From an uncultured Bacteroides sp. (GTDB lineage: Bacteria; Bacteroidota; Bacteroidia; Bacteroidales; Bacteroidaceae), in assembly GCA_900544675.1 (NCBI GenBank), contig UQVZ01000008.1:1-64000 (forward strand): a stretch of DNA of 64,000 bases. Direction: 5' to 3'. The notes under the pieces were generated by a model, which saw nothing but the letters and a program-made list of their open reading frames with translations, was not told the DNA's origin and did not search any database. This document shows positions 17,159 to 25,288 of this stretch, piece after piece. A program made the position numbers and the translations under genes. Numbering within the stretch: the stretch's first letter is position 1; each line of letters starts with the position of its first letter.

Positions 17159-17246
17159 CAACTAAGTGCGATGGCCGATGCACTTAGCTGCGTTGGTCAT
17201 CGCACTTAGCTGCGTAGGTCATCGCAAATAAGTGCGTCGGCGCATG
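17159..17246. repeat. Four tandem 22-bp units after prfC
   Basis: Units lie at 17159-17180, 17181-17202, 17203-17224 and 17225-17246. Units 2 and 3 are the same but for one base, and each begins CACTTAGCTGCG. Units 1 and 4 carry the complementary core TAAGTGCG, so the outer units are inverted relative to the inner ones. The array starts 3 bp after the prfC stop codon and ends 14 bp before the stop of the convergent gene. It could form several alternative hairpins and serve as a shared terminator. Confidence 0.85.
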
Positions 17247-17260
17247 CAGCTATTATCCGT

Positions 17261-18151
17261 TTATAATAGTTTCAGCATTTCCTTTTCGCGCTTCAGTTCT
17301 TCGAAGTTTTTGTCGGGAGATACCAGCATCATGCTTTTTATGACGTCTCCTTCTTTGCAGGTATAGTTGTAGTAAGCCTGTTGTTCTTCATTCAGTTTGT
17401 CTTTAGGGATGACTTCGGTGCGCATCTCGGCAAACTCTTCCAAGGGGATTTCATCGCCCTGGCGCACGAAGATGACACGTCGGGCTATCGGGTTCCGGCT
17501 ATAGTCGTGTGTCAGGTAAATGCCCTTCAGCAGGTCGGGATATTCGATGATGGGCAATTGCAGGTAGACCGCTTTCAGTGCCAGTTGAAGCCGTTTTTGC
17601 TCATTAAATAAAAGGTATCCGATTTGGAAAGGAGAAAACAGGCCTACGCCGGTATAATAATCTCCCGACATGTTTTGCGAATAGACCTTGGGCAAGGTCT
17701 CCCCGTCGGTTATGGAGGCAATCATATAAGGTTCCACTTTCAACCCGTCTGAGAACGATGAGGAGCTGTAGGCGAGATACAGTCCCGTATAGACACTGGC
17801 ATTAGGCAGGTATTTGATGGCTTCCCTTTCGATGTCGTCTAAAAACGGTCTGCCGTTACCTTTGGAATTGACCGGGCGGGGTTCAAGATGATTTACCTTA
17901 TCATAGAGCAAGTCCAGGCATCCCAGCAATTTGCGTTTCGACACATTGTTCACTTGTTGCAATGCTTTGTCCAGCGCGCTTTCTTTTTCTTCTCCGCCCG
18001 AAATCAGGTTGACATACATAGGCAATACCGAGGAATATAATGACGATAACACGCTCGAAGCGATATCGGTTTCCTCGGAAATGTCTTTCATTCTTACTCC
18101 GGATTCGCGGAGCTTTTTCATTCGTTCGTAAAGGGATACCAATCTGTCCAT
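17261..18151 (-). CDS. Putative regulator of the divergent ETF operon, unknown family
   Basis: I do not recognise a named family. The protein has 296 residues, no signal peptide and no membrane segment. Residues 1-40 (LYERMKKLRESGVRMKDISE, then TDIASSVLSSLYSSV) read like a helix-turn-helix that scores 'which condition, which position', and the rest is a mixed alpha/beta domain with no catalytic motif I can name. It is divergent from the DUF5690-oxidoreductase-ETF-porin operon across 194 bp, each side with a good TAnnTTTG element. That arrangement is typical of a local transcriptional regulator with a C-terminal ligand domain, but this is inference. Confidence 0.6.
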   Translation of the reverse strand: MDRLVSLYERMKKLRESGVRMKDISEETDIASSVLSSLYSSVLPMYVNLISGGEEKESALDKALQQVNNVSKRKLLGCLDLLYDKVNHLEPRPVNSKGNGRPFLDDIEREAIKYLPNASVYTGLYLAYSSSSFSDGLKVEPYMIASITDGETLPKVYSQNMSGDYYTGVGLFSPFQIGYLLFNEQKRLQLALKAVYLQLPIIEYPDLLKGIYLTHDYSRNPIARRVIFVRQGDEIPLEEFAEMRTEVIPKDKLNEEQQAYYNYTCKEGDVIKSMMLVSPDKNFEELKREKEMLKLL

Positions 18152-18167
18152 ATTCTTTATTTTTTTG

Positions 18168-18175
18168 CAAATGTA
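18168..18175 (-). promoter_or_regulatory. Candidate -7 element of the putative regulator
   Basis: Minus-strand TACATTTG matches TAnnTTTG, 17 bp upstream of the start codon at 18151. Confidence 0.55.
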
Positions 18176-18312
18176 CGATTAAGATGTTACAATGATATTT
18201 CATTTGTTTCATTTCGATGACATTATCTTGATATAAACATGAAATTATAAAAGGCTCGTAATCAGTCTTTATAATACATCATAAATTAATTCTTTCAGAA
18301 AACGGCTTGGAG

Positions 18313-18320
18313 TAGTTTTG
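18313..18320 (+). promoter_or_regulatory. Candidate -7 element of the DUF5690-ETF-porin operon
   Basis: TAGTTTTG matches TAnnTTTG, 26 bp before the ATG at 18346. The AT-rich 130 bp between this element and the regulator's own promoter is the obvious place for operators. Confidence 0.55.
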
Positions 18321-18345
18321 CCGCCGGAATTAAAACTGAAAGATC

Positions 18346-19653
18346 ATGGAACAATTGAAAAGAAACAAGAAAATGTCTGATGTGTTGCTCATCCTGTGGG
18401 CGGGAGGTGCGGCTTTGCTTTCCTATTCGTTGGTTTATGCGTTGCGCAAGCCTTATACGGCGGCTTCGTTCGAGGGACTGAGCTTTTTCGGGAGTGACTA
18501 TAAGATAGCGGTCACTACCATTCAAATCTTAGGCTATGTGATATCCAAGTTCTTTGGCATCAAAATCATTTCGGAACTGAAAAAGGAAAACCGTTTCCGC
18601 TTCTTTGTGGGTTCGGCGGTTCTTGCCGAGGCGGCGCTGATAGGTTTCGGTCTGCTGAACACTCCTTATAATGTTATTGCCATGTTCGTCAACGGACTAT
18701 CGCTGGGATGTATGTGGGGCGTGATATTCAGCTTCATCGAGGGGCGTAAGGTGACCGATATTTTGGCGAGCCTGCTCGGTGTGAGCATGGTGTTCAGTTC
18801 GGGTGTGGCAAAGAGTTTCGGATTGTTTGCCATGAACGATTTGCATATCGACCAGTTTTGGATGCCTGCCGTAATCGGCGCTTTCGCCTTGCCGCTTCTG
18901 GTGTTTATGGGATACATGCTGAAGCGTCTTCCTCAGCCTACCGCCGAGGACATTGCCTTGCGCAATGAGCGTGTGACACTGGACGGGAAAGGCAGGAAAG
19001 CCCTTTTCATGAAATATGCTCCCATCCTTTCCCTGTTGTTTGTGGGCAATTTCATGCTGCTCGTCTTGCGCGATATCAAAGAAGATTTCCTGGTCAATAT
19101 TCTCGATATGAGCAATCAGTCTTCGTGGCTTTTCGCACAGATTGACACGATAGTGACACTTATCATTCTGGGCATATTCGCGTTGTTCATTTTCTTCCGC
19201 AGCAACATCAAGGCATTGCTTTGGCTGATGACGCTGGTCATAGCGGGATGTCTTACGATGACCTACGTGTCTTTCCATTACGACACGCTGAACCTGGAGC
19301 CGGTGACATGGCTTTTCATCGAGAGCTTGTCGATTTACATTGCTTACTTGACTTTCCAGACCATATTCTTCGACCGTTTCATCGCTTGTTTCCGCATTAC
19401 GGGCAACGTGGGGTTCTTTATCGCGATGATTGATTTCATCGGCTATATGGGAACGGTGACCCTGCTCTGTACAAAAGAATTCCTGAATATCGAGTTGGAA
19501 TGGTTTGCCTTGTTCAATCATATTGCCTGTGTGGTGGGAGCCGTCTGCACCGTCTTGTTTACAGTGGCGGGCATCTTGATTTACCGCCGGTACAATAAGA
19601 CTTTTCGAATGAAAGAAACCGACGAAACGTATGTGAACGCACAATTAGTATAA
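18346..19653 (+). CDS. DUF5690 membrane protein, MFS-like putative transporter
   Basis: Polytopic inner-membrane protein of 435 residues with roughly twelve hydrophobic segments, recognised as the Bacteroidetes DUF5690 family. The first half has an MFS-like rhythm, for instance YALRKPYTAASF after helix 1 and the loop GLSLGCMWGVIFSFIEGRKV in the middle. There is no ATP-binding or redox motif. As first gene of an operon with an FAD-dependent dehydrogenase, both ETF subunits and an outer-membrane porin, it is most simply the inner-membrane importer of the dehydrogenase substrate. That role is inferred from context only. Confidence 0.85.
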   Translation: MEQLKRNKKMSDVLLILWAGGAALLSYSLVYALRKPYTAASFEGLSFFGSDYKIAVTTIQILGYVISKFFGIKIISELKKENRFRFFVGSAVLAEAALIGFGLLNTPYNVIAMFVNGLSLGCMWGVIFSFIEGRKVTDILASLLGVSMVFSSGVAKSFGLFAMNDLHIDQFWMPAVIGAFALPLLVFMGYMLKRLPQPTAEDIALRNERVTLDGKGRKALFMKYAPILSLLFVGNFMLLVLRDIKEDFLVNILDMSNQSSWLFAQIDTIVTLIILGIFALFIFFRSNIKALLWLMTLVIAGCLTMTYVSFHYDTLNLEPVTWLFIESLSIYIAYLTFQTIFFDRFIACFRITGNVGFFIAMIDFIGYMGTVTLLCTKEFLNIELEWFALFNHIACVVGAVCTVLFTVAGILIYRRYNKTFRMKETDETYVNAQLV

Positions 19654-19673
19654 ACAAAATCAAATAAAAAAGA

Positions 19674-20900
19674 ATGGAAAAAAATTATGATATCCTGATT
19701 ATCGGGGGCGGATTGCTGGGTTGTGCCACGGCATACCAGCTGGCGAAACGGAAAGCGGGAAAGATTTTACTGCTGGATGCAAATGAAATCGCTTCACAGG
19801 CTTCATCGCGTGCCGCTTGCCTGTTGACCCGCGCACGGACAAAACCGGCATTGATGGAATTGGTGCAGGAAACGTATGACTGCATCGGCGAGATGGAAAC
19901 GCTTTTAGGCGAGTCGCTCGAACTGCAGACGTGCGGAAGCATAACGATTGCTTCTTCGGAAACATCGCTTCGGGGGGTAGAAGCCTTGGAGGAAGCCGCT
20001 ACACGGTTTGGCATACCCAACGAACGGATAGACAAAAGCCGTACCAAGGAATTGCTTCCCTGGATAAATACGGATGCGGTGGATGTTGCTCTTTATATGC
20101 CTACCGATGCTTTTATTGATTCGGCATTGCTTTGTTCGGGATATGCCAAGGCCGCAACCGCCTTGGGCGTGGAAATCCGTCCTAATTGCAAAGTGAAAGA
20201 GATTATGGTAGAAGACCATCGGATACAAGGTGTCCGGCTGGCAGATGATACATGTATTGGGGCAGGGGTAGTAGTAAATGCCGCCGGTTCGTGGGCCAAT
20301 CTGTTGATGCGCCCTTTGCATATAGGTTTGCCTTTTACTCCTGTACGCAGCCATTTCTGGATTACGGCGATAGACTCCGAACGTTTCCCGGCAGGGCATC
20401 CGTTTACTGTGATACCCGACGCACGTGCCTTTACCCGTTCGGATGTAGGCGCACTCATCATCGGTTTGCGTGAAAGCCATTGCCAACCGTTCGATCCGGC
20501 TACCTTGACTTCCCGTTTGGAAGACTTCGATTTCCATAAATCGGCAGAGTGGACAGTGCTCGACGAATGTGCTCCTTTATTGAAACCTTATTTACGCGAC
20601 ATAGATGATTTGCTGATTGCCCATTACATGGCAGGTCCTTCATGCTATGTGCCTGATGCGATGTTTATCATTGGTGCGGTCCGTCCATACGAAGGCTTGT
20701 TCACCGTGACCGGATGTTGTGGCGGAGGTGTAGCGGCAGGAGGCGGAATGGGACGCTTGGCCGCAGAACTGATAACGGGTGAAACGCCTTTTGTCAGTCC
20801 GGCTTTGTTTGCGCCCGACCGTTTTGGCGAAGTAGACCCTTTCTCTCCTGAGTTCCGGCAGCGTTGCGCTGATGCGCGTTCGAACAAGCGAGGAGGATAA
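19674..20900 (+). CDS. FAD-dependent oxidoreductase, DAO superfamily
   Basis: Soluble flavoenzyme of 408 residues. The N-terminal FAD-binding motif is DILIIGGGLLGCATAYQLAK, followed by LLLDANEIASQASSRAA. A C-terminal FAD loop matches the family as well (VTGCCGGGVAAGGGMGRLAA, preceded by PDAMFIIGAVRPYEGLF). The closest relatives I can name are sarcosine, dimethylglycine and D-amino-acid oxidising enzymes. Some of these, such as sarcosine and dimethylglycine dehydrogenases, pass electrons to ETF. Both ETF subunits follow directly, so this one probably acts as a dehydrogenase, not an oxidase. The substrate is unknown: N-methylated amino acid, secondary amine or 2-hydroxy acid are possible. Confidence 0.88.
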   Translation: MEKNYDILIIGGGLLGCATAYQLAKRKAGKILLLDANEIASQASSRAACLLTRARTKPALMELVQETYDCIGEMETLLGESLELQTCGSITIASSETSLRGVEALEEAATRFGIPNERIDKSRTKELLPWINTDAVDVALYMPTDAFIDSALLCSGYAKAATALGVEIRPNCKVKEIMVEDHRIQGVRLADDTCIGAGVVVNAAGSWANLLMRPLHIGLPFTPVRSHFWITAIDSERFPAGHPFTVIPDARAFTRSDVGALIIGLRESHCQPFDPATLTSRLEDFDFHKSAEWTVLDECAPLLKPYLRDIDDLLIAHYMAGPSCYVPDAMFIIGAVRPYEGLFTVTGCCGGGVAAGGGMGRLAAELITGETPFVSPALFAPDRFGEVDPFSPEFRQRCADARSNKRGG

Positions 20901-20945
20901 ATCCCAGTGTTTTCCATCTATCATGAAACCAAATATAAACAGATA

Positions 20946-21722
20946 ATGAAACGATATATTGTATTCTTGAAACAGGTTCCGCTCTCGACCAAGGTGGAAC
21001 TCGACCCGATAACCAAAACATTGAAACGTTCGTCGGCACTTAGCCAAACGAATCCGGATGATTTATATGCTTTGCAGGCGGCACTCGATTTAAAGCGGGA
21101 CACAGGTGCCGAAGTGGTAGCTGTCAGCATGGGACCGGCTTCGGCGGAAGCCGTGTTGCGTGAAGCCTTGCAGCGCGGAGCAGACCGGGCGATATTGCTC
21201 TCTTCGCCCGCTTTTGCAGGCAGTGATACGTGGTGTACCAGTCTGGTGCTTGCATCGGCAGTCCGCAAGATAGGTGATTTTGACCTCTTGTTTTTCGGAC
21301 GGATGGCAATCGACGGAGATACGGCACAAGTAGGTCCGGAAGTGGCAGGGCAATTGGATATCCCGCAAGTGACCTGCTTGTCAGCCATCGAAGGCATCTC
21401 GGACAGTACCGTCAGATTGAGTCGGAAAGCAGGCAATGCGTTGCAACGGATGGAGATAAACTTGCCTTGTGCCATCATGGTAAGCCGCGAGAATGGAGAA
21501 TTGGATTGCATGACGCTGGCAGGATGGCGGCACGCGCAGCTCCGGCAGATTGTGCAATGGAACGAAGACGATTTGGGATTGGATGCCGCTTGTGTCGGAC
21601 TCCACGCATCACCTACACGGGTGGTATCGACTTCGGTTCCTGTCCGGAAAAAACAGATTTGCTGGTGTGCCGATGCAACTCAATTGACTGAACTTATCCG
21701 AAACACAATAGTATCACAATAA
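20946..21722 (+). CDS. etfB: Electron transfer flavoprotein, beta subunit
   Basis: Small subunit of ETF, which carries electrons from a flavin dehydrogenase. I choose the ATG at 20946 because MKRYIVFLKQVPLS is where family similarity begins; an upstream ATG at 20907 would add 13 unrelated residues. Family features are present: NPDDLYALQAALDLK, VVAVSMGP, and FFGRMAIDGDTAQVGPEVAG, which corresponds to the conserved nucleotide-binding loop. About 258 residues is normal. It lies 45 bp after the oxidoreductase and 14 bp before etfA. Confidence 0.92.
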   Translation: MKRYIVFLKQVPLSTKVELDPITKTLKRSSALSQTNPDDLYALQAALDLKRDTGAEVVAVSMGPASAEAVLREALQRGADRAILLSSPAFAGSDTWCTSLVLASAVRKIGDFDLLFFGRMAIDGDTAQVGPEVAGQLDIPQVTCLSAIEGISDSTVRLSRKAGNALQRMEINLPCAIMVSRENGELDCMTLAGWRHAQLRQIVQWNEDDLGLDAACVGLHASPTRVVSTSVPVRKKQICWCADATQLTELIRNTIVSQ

Positions 21723-21736
21723 AAAAGACAAATATT

Positions 21737-22939
21737 ATGAATAATCCTACTATATCTTTCGCCCTGCAAGTACATAAAGAATCATGCATCGGATGCGGAG
21801 CCTGTGTCGACGCTTGTGCTTACCAAGCCATCCGTATGGAAGAATATCCCCAAATAGACCCGTATGCCTGCCGCTTGTGCGGCAGCTGTGTGCAGGCATG
21901 CCCTTCCGAAGCCTTGGTAATGAACCATCCCGATTCCACTCCCAAGGCTTCTGTTGACGCCAAAGGCATTTGGGTACTTGCCGAGACTGAACACGACGGA
22001 GAACTTTCTGACGTGACCAAAGAATTGCTGGGTAAGGCTGTCTGTTTAGCCGAAAAGCTTCAGCAGGACGTAGAAGCCCTTCTGATTGGGGATAACCTGG
22101 AAGAAACAGCTTCCGCTTTGATTGCTTATGGAGCCAATCGGGTGCATGTGGCAGAACATCCGGCACTGGCTTCCTTTATCGAGGAAAACCATGCCCGTGC
22201 GGCTGTGCAGCTCATTCGTGAGTGTCATCCTGCCATCTTGCTCGTAGGTGCTACGCCGCGTGGTAGGGGGCTTTCGGCACGTATCGCGGCCCTGTTGCAG
22301 ACCGGGTTGACCGCCGACTGTACAGAATTGGATATTGATGCGGAAACAGGATTGCTGCAACAAATCCGTCCGGCATTCGGTGGTAATCTGATGGCTACTA
22401 TAGCCACTCCGGAACACCGTCCTCAGATGGCTTCTGTCCGTCCGGGTGTGATGAAGGCGCGTGATATGAATCTTGCCTTACAGGGAGAAATCGTTCGTCA
22501 TGATTTGTCGGCTTTCGAAAGCGATGCACGTGTACGCTTGTTAAGTGAAGTATTGGAAACGGCAGGTAATGATTCTCTCAATAACAGCCGGATTGTGATT
22601 GGTATAGGGCGGGGAGTAAAGAAAAAAGAGACGGTAGAACGCATTAAGCATTGGGCCGGTCTGATAGGAGCCGCTGTAGCAGGCTCGCGTGCGGCGGTAG
22701 AAGCCGGATTGATTGACGCTCGCCTGCAGGTAGGGCAAACCGGCCATACCATTGCACCCGATTTGTACATCGCTATTGGCATCAGTGGACAAATCCAGCA
22801 TACTTCAGGCATAGCAGGCTCCAAGCGGATTATTGCCATCAATCCCGACCGGACGGCACCTATCTTTAATGTTGCAGATTACGGCTGGGCTGTATCTATA
22901 GAAGAAGCGCTTCCCCGACTAATGGCTGAATACGTATGA
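21737..22939 (+). CDS. etfA: Electron transfer flavoprotein, alpha subunit with N-terminal ferredoxin domain
   Basis: FAD-binding ETF subunit of 400 residues, longer than the roughly 320 of plain EtfA. The extra N-terminus has two four-cysteine motifs, CIGCGACVDAC (Cys17, 20, 23, 27) and CRLCGSCVQAC (Cys45, 48, 51, 55), for two [4Fe-4S] clusters. The C-terminus carries the FAD signature: SRAAVEAG, QVGQTGHTIAPDLYIAIGIS, IQHTSGI and INPDRTAPIFNVADYG. Ferredoxin-fused EtfA occurs in several anaerobes and in some electron-bifurcating complexes. Here it offers a route from the flavins to another carrier without a separate ETF-quinone oxidoreductase gene. Its stop overlaps the porin start by ATGA. 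Confidence 0.93.
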   Translation: MNNPTISFALQVHKESCIGCGACVDACAYQAIRMEEYPQIDPYACRLCGSCVQACPSEALVMNHPDSTPKASVDAKGIWVLAETEHDGELSDVTKELLGKAVCLAEKLQQDVEALLIGDNLEETASALIAYGANRVHVAEHPALASFIEENHARAAVQLIRECHPAILLVGATPRGRGLSARIAALLQTGLTADCTELDIDAETGLLQQIRPAFGGNLMATIATPEHRPQMASVRPGVMKARDMNLALQGEIVRHDLSAFESDARVRLLSEVLETAGNDSLNNSRIVIGIGRGVKKKETVERIKHWAGLIGAAVAGSRAAVEAGLIDARLQVGQTGHTIAPDLYIAIGISGQIQHTSGIAGSKRIIAINPDRTAPIFNVADYGWAVSIEEALPRLMAEYV

Positions 22940-24066
22940 GAAAGATTGTTTTAGGATTGGCAAGTGCCTTTTTCCTGAGTGGAGCGATGGCGTTGCAGGC
23001 ACAGGAACAACTGAAAATCAAGTTCCGTTCGCGGGCCTTGCTCGATGCCGCCGTTTCGGGTTATGGCAAGGAAAACGTGCAAGGCTATTATCGGCTGGAA
23101 GATTTCCGGGTAGGTTTTAAGGCGACTTACGGGCGTTTCGAAGCCAAGGTCGACGTAGGATTGGGCGGAGGAAAGGTCGCTATCAAAGACCTGCTGGTGA
23201 ATTATCATTTCAAGAACAGTGTGCTTTCGTTCGGCAATGCATACGAACCGTTCTCGATGGATATGCTGATTAGTACAGCCGATTTGCGCTTCCATCAGTC
23301 GGCGGCATCCGTGCTTGCCTTTACCGACAGCCGCAAGCTGGGGGCAACTTATCATTTCTATAACGATGCGTGGTATCTGGCTACGGGGGTATATACCCAC
23401 AATGACATCAATAAGATAGGAAGCGGACAGAAGAATGCTTTCGTATCCACTTCGCGTGCCGTGTGGCGTAGGAAGGAAGGAGAGCATCGGTTGATTCATC
23501 TGGGCGGAGCCTTCTCGTTCCGTACCCGGCAGGTCAATACCGAAGAAGCGCCTGTGGGAAGCGTGGATAGCGAAGGCATTACTTCCATGTTTCCCGCCCC
23601 TTTGCTTGAGGCGGAAATCCCCGACATGGGAACTGAAGTAAAAGGTGTTATCGAAGCCTTGTATACGGCTCCCCGCTGGATGGTGCAGGCTGAGTATTAT
23701 TTCGACCGCCTGAACCGGACCGGAGGCAATCGGGCTTACCGCCCTCACGGGGGATACATACAGGGCGGTTTCTTGCTGCAAGGCAGAGGGTTTGTCTACG
23801 ATGCGATGTATGGCATACCCGGTCGTCCTGTCACTCCGCAGGCTATCGAACTGGTTGCCCGCCTGAATTATACAGACATGAATGACAGGAAAGCCGGTAT
23901 TTACGGAGGGGAAGAAACAGATCTTTCAATCGGTGTGAACTGGTATCTTAATTCTTATTTCGGCGTGAAGCTGAACGGAAGTTATGTGTGGGTAGGAGAA
24001 CACTGCAATTCATTCTACCAGAAAGATTTCTTCCTTGCCCAGCTTCGCCTGCAATACATTTTTTAA
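22936..24066 (+). CDS. Outer-membrane porin, phosphate-selective porin O/P-like
   Basis: Predicted beta-barrel of 376 residues with a signal peptide ending near LSGAMALQAQ (residues 1-22) and alternating hydrophobic strands up to a terminal aromatic, ...LRLQYIF, as usual for barrels inserted by BAM. Mid-protein strands such as LGATYHFYNDAWYLATGVY resemble porin O/P family proteins. It overlaps etfA by 4 bp, so it is translationally coupled and serves the same operon, presumably letting the substrate through the outer membrane. Its 3' end overlaps the convergent peptidase gene by 4 bp. Confidence 0.85.
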   Translation: MRKIVLGLASAFFLSGAMALQAQEQLKIKFRSRALLDAAVSGYGKENVQGYYRLEDFRVGFKATYGRFEAKVDVGLGGGKVAIKDLLVNYHFKNSVLSFGNAYEPFSMDMLISTADLRFHQSAASVLAFTDSRKLGATYHFYNDAWYLATGVYTHNDINKIGSGQKNAFVSTSRAVWRRKEGEHRLIHLGGAFSFRTRQVNTEEAPVGSVDSEGITSMFPAPLLEAEIPDMGTEVKGVIEALYTAPRWMVQAEYYFDRLNRTGGNRAYRPHGGYIQGGFLLQGRGFVYDAMYGIPGRPVTPQAIELVARLNYTDMNDRKAGIYGGEETDLSIGVNWYLNSYFGVKLNGSYVWVGEHCNSFYQKDFFLAQLRLQYIF

Positions 24067-25286
24067 TCGCTCCACACCGTTTGATACCAAGAAATGGCAG
24101 AACGGTAATAAGCATTCCAATCCCCGTTGTCAACAGCATCGGGGATATACATACCCATTCCGCAATAGCGGTCTTCATCCCGCAACACAGAACCGTATGG
24201 GTTGGTGCTGTAACCGGCATCTGTGATGCATCCTTTGGCAATGACGGTCTGATCCAGCACTTGTTGGAAATCGGCAGGAAGTGTGCCTTCGTTCAATTGT
24301 TTAATAATGTCAGCCACATCAAACGAGAAATAAAGGTAATCGTTTACTCCGTATTGCTGGAACAGGTGATAGTCCTGCATGTTTTCGATGGTGCTCTTAT
24401 AAGGAGCCAGTTGGTTTCTTACGCTTGCGGCAAAGTCATCCATCTGTGTGCAGTCTACAACAGCATAGGTTCCCCATAATCCTTCTTTCTTATTGAAGCT
24501 GATGACGTCTTTGCAAAGCTGGTTAAAGTCAATGTCGTCCTGATACAGGTCATCCAATATCAGGTGATAAGGCAAGCCTACTACCGGTGTTTCCATCACC
24601 GAAGCAATGCAATAATGGGTGGCATGCCGTAGTTCGTAGCATACTTCTGCAGTTTCCATCATGCAGGCATCAAATAACACAAAGTCCAGATTACCGGGGA
24701 AGCTTTGCTCCAATACCTCTGCCAGTTCGGGAATGTTGATAGAGTTTCGGCTGGTTCCGTCCTGCCCGAATGACTTGGTAGAGATGGTTGTGCCTACTGC
24801 AGGCATCCAGCTGGTGGCATGCGAGCCGAAAATCAGTCCGTAGCTTTGCGACGGGAGGATGTTGGTCATCATTTGCAGGTTGGCAAGCATGACATCCGCA
24901 TCGGTAGCTATGCCGGGAACTGCTGCATATTGTTTGGCTTGCGCAATGATGTTTCCTTCTGTCCGGCTGTTCTTCTCCAGCACCGGCTGACCGTTGATTT
25001 GTCCGTGTCCATCAGCTAAAAAAGCAAGGATCTGCGGTTCGTCAATATACTGGTTGGTTGAATAGGGCTTGTAGTACACAATCAGTGCACACGAATCTTC
25101 ACTTTCCGCCAAGCTTTCGTACATCCATTCCACATTGTTCATGATATACGAATCCAAGTTGTTGTTGGCAATCAGGTAAGCCAGTATGGCGCGTTTCGGC
25201 TGGAGAGGCTGTTCGTGTTCGGGAATCTCGTCCGAACATCCTACCAGTACGAAGAGTGAAACGATATATAGGAACAGCTTTTTCAT
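24063..25286 (-). CDS. Clostripain-family (C11) cysteine peptidase, lipoprotein
   Basis: Secreted or surface lipoprotein peptidase of 407 residues. A lipobox LFVLVGC places the lipidated cysteine at residue 17. The C11 catalytic pair is visible as GLIFGSHATSW (His156) and LDFVLFDACMMETAEV (Cys208). C11 enzymes such as clostripain cleave after Arg or Lys and are often self-processed. It follows a small secreted-protein gene by 2 bp and is probably co-transcribed with it from the TACTTTTG element at 25718. It overlaps the porin gene tail to tail. Confidence 0.9.
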   Translation of the reverse strand: MKKLFLYIVSLFVLVGCSDEIPEHEQPLQPKRAILAYLIANNNLDSYIMNNVEWMYESLAESEDSCALIVYYKPYSTNQYIDEPQILAFLADGHGQINGQPVLEKNSRTEGNIIAQAKQYAAVPGIATDADVMLANLQMMTNILPSQSYGLIFGSHATSWMPAVGTTISTKSFGQDGTSRNSINIPELAEVLEQSFPGNLDFVLFDACMMETAEVCYELRHATHYCIASVMETPVVGLPYHLILDDLYQDDIDFNQLCKDVISFNKKEGLWGTYAVVDCTQMDDFAASVRNQLAPYKSTIENMQDYHLFQQYGVNDYLYFSFDVADIIKQLNEGTLPADFQQVLDQTVIAKGCITDAGYSTNPYGSVLRDEDRYCGMGMYIPDAVDNGDWNAYYRSAISWYQTVWSD

Positions 25287-25288
25287 AA

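Noticed and set aside
14934..17183. Minus-strand open frame of 749 codons opposite rfbD and prfC
   Set aside because: It spans two well-supported genes on the plus strand and its translation has no recognisable domain.
17159..17246. CRISPR array
   Set aside because: There are no unique spacers between repeats; units follow one another directly and differ by point changes. No cas gene is near. The same holds for 26840-26990, 43843-43930 and the 8-bp arrays.
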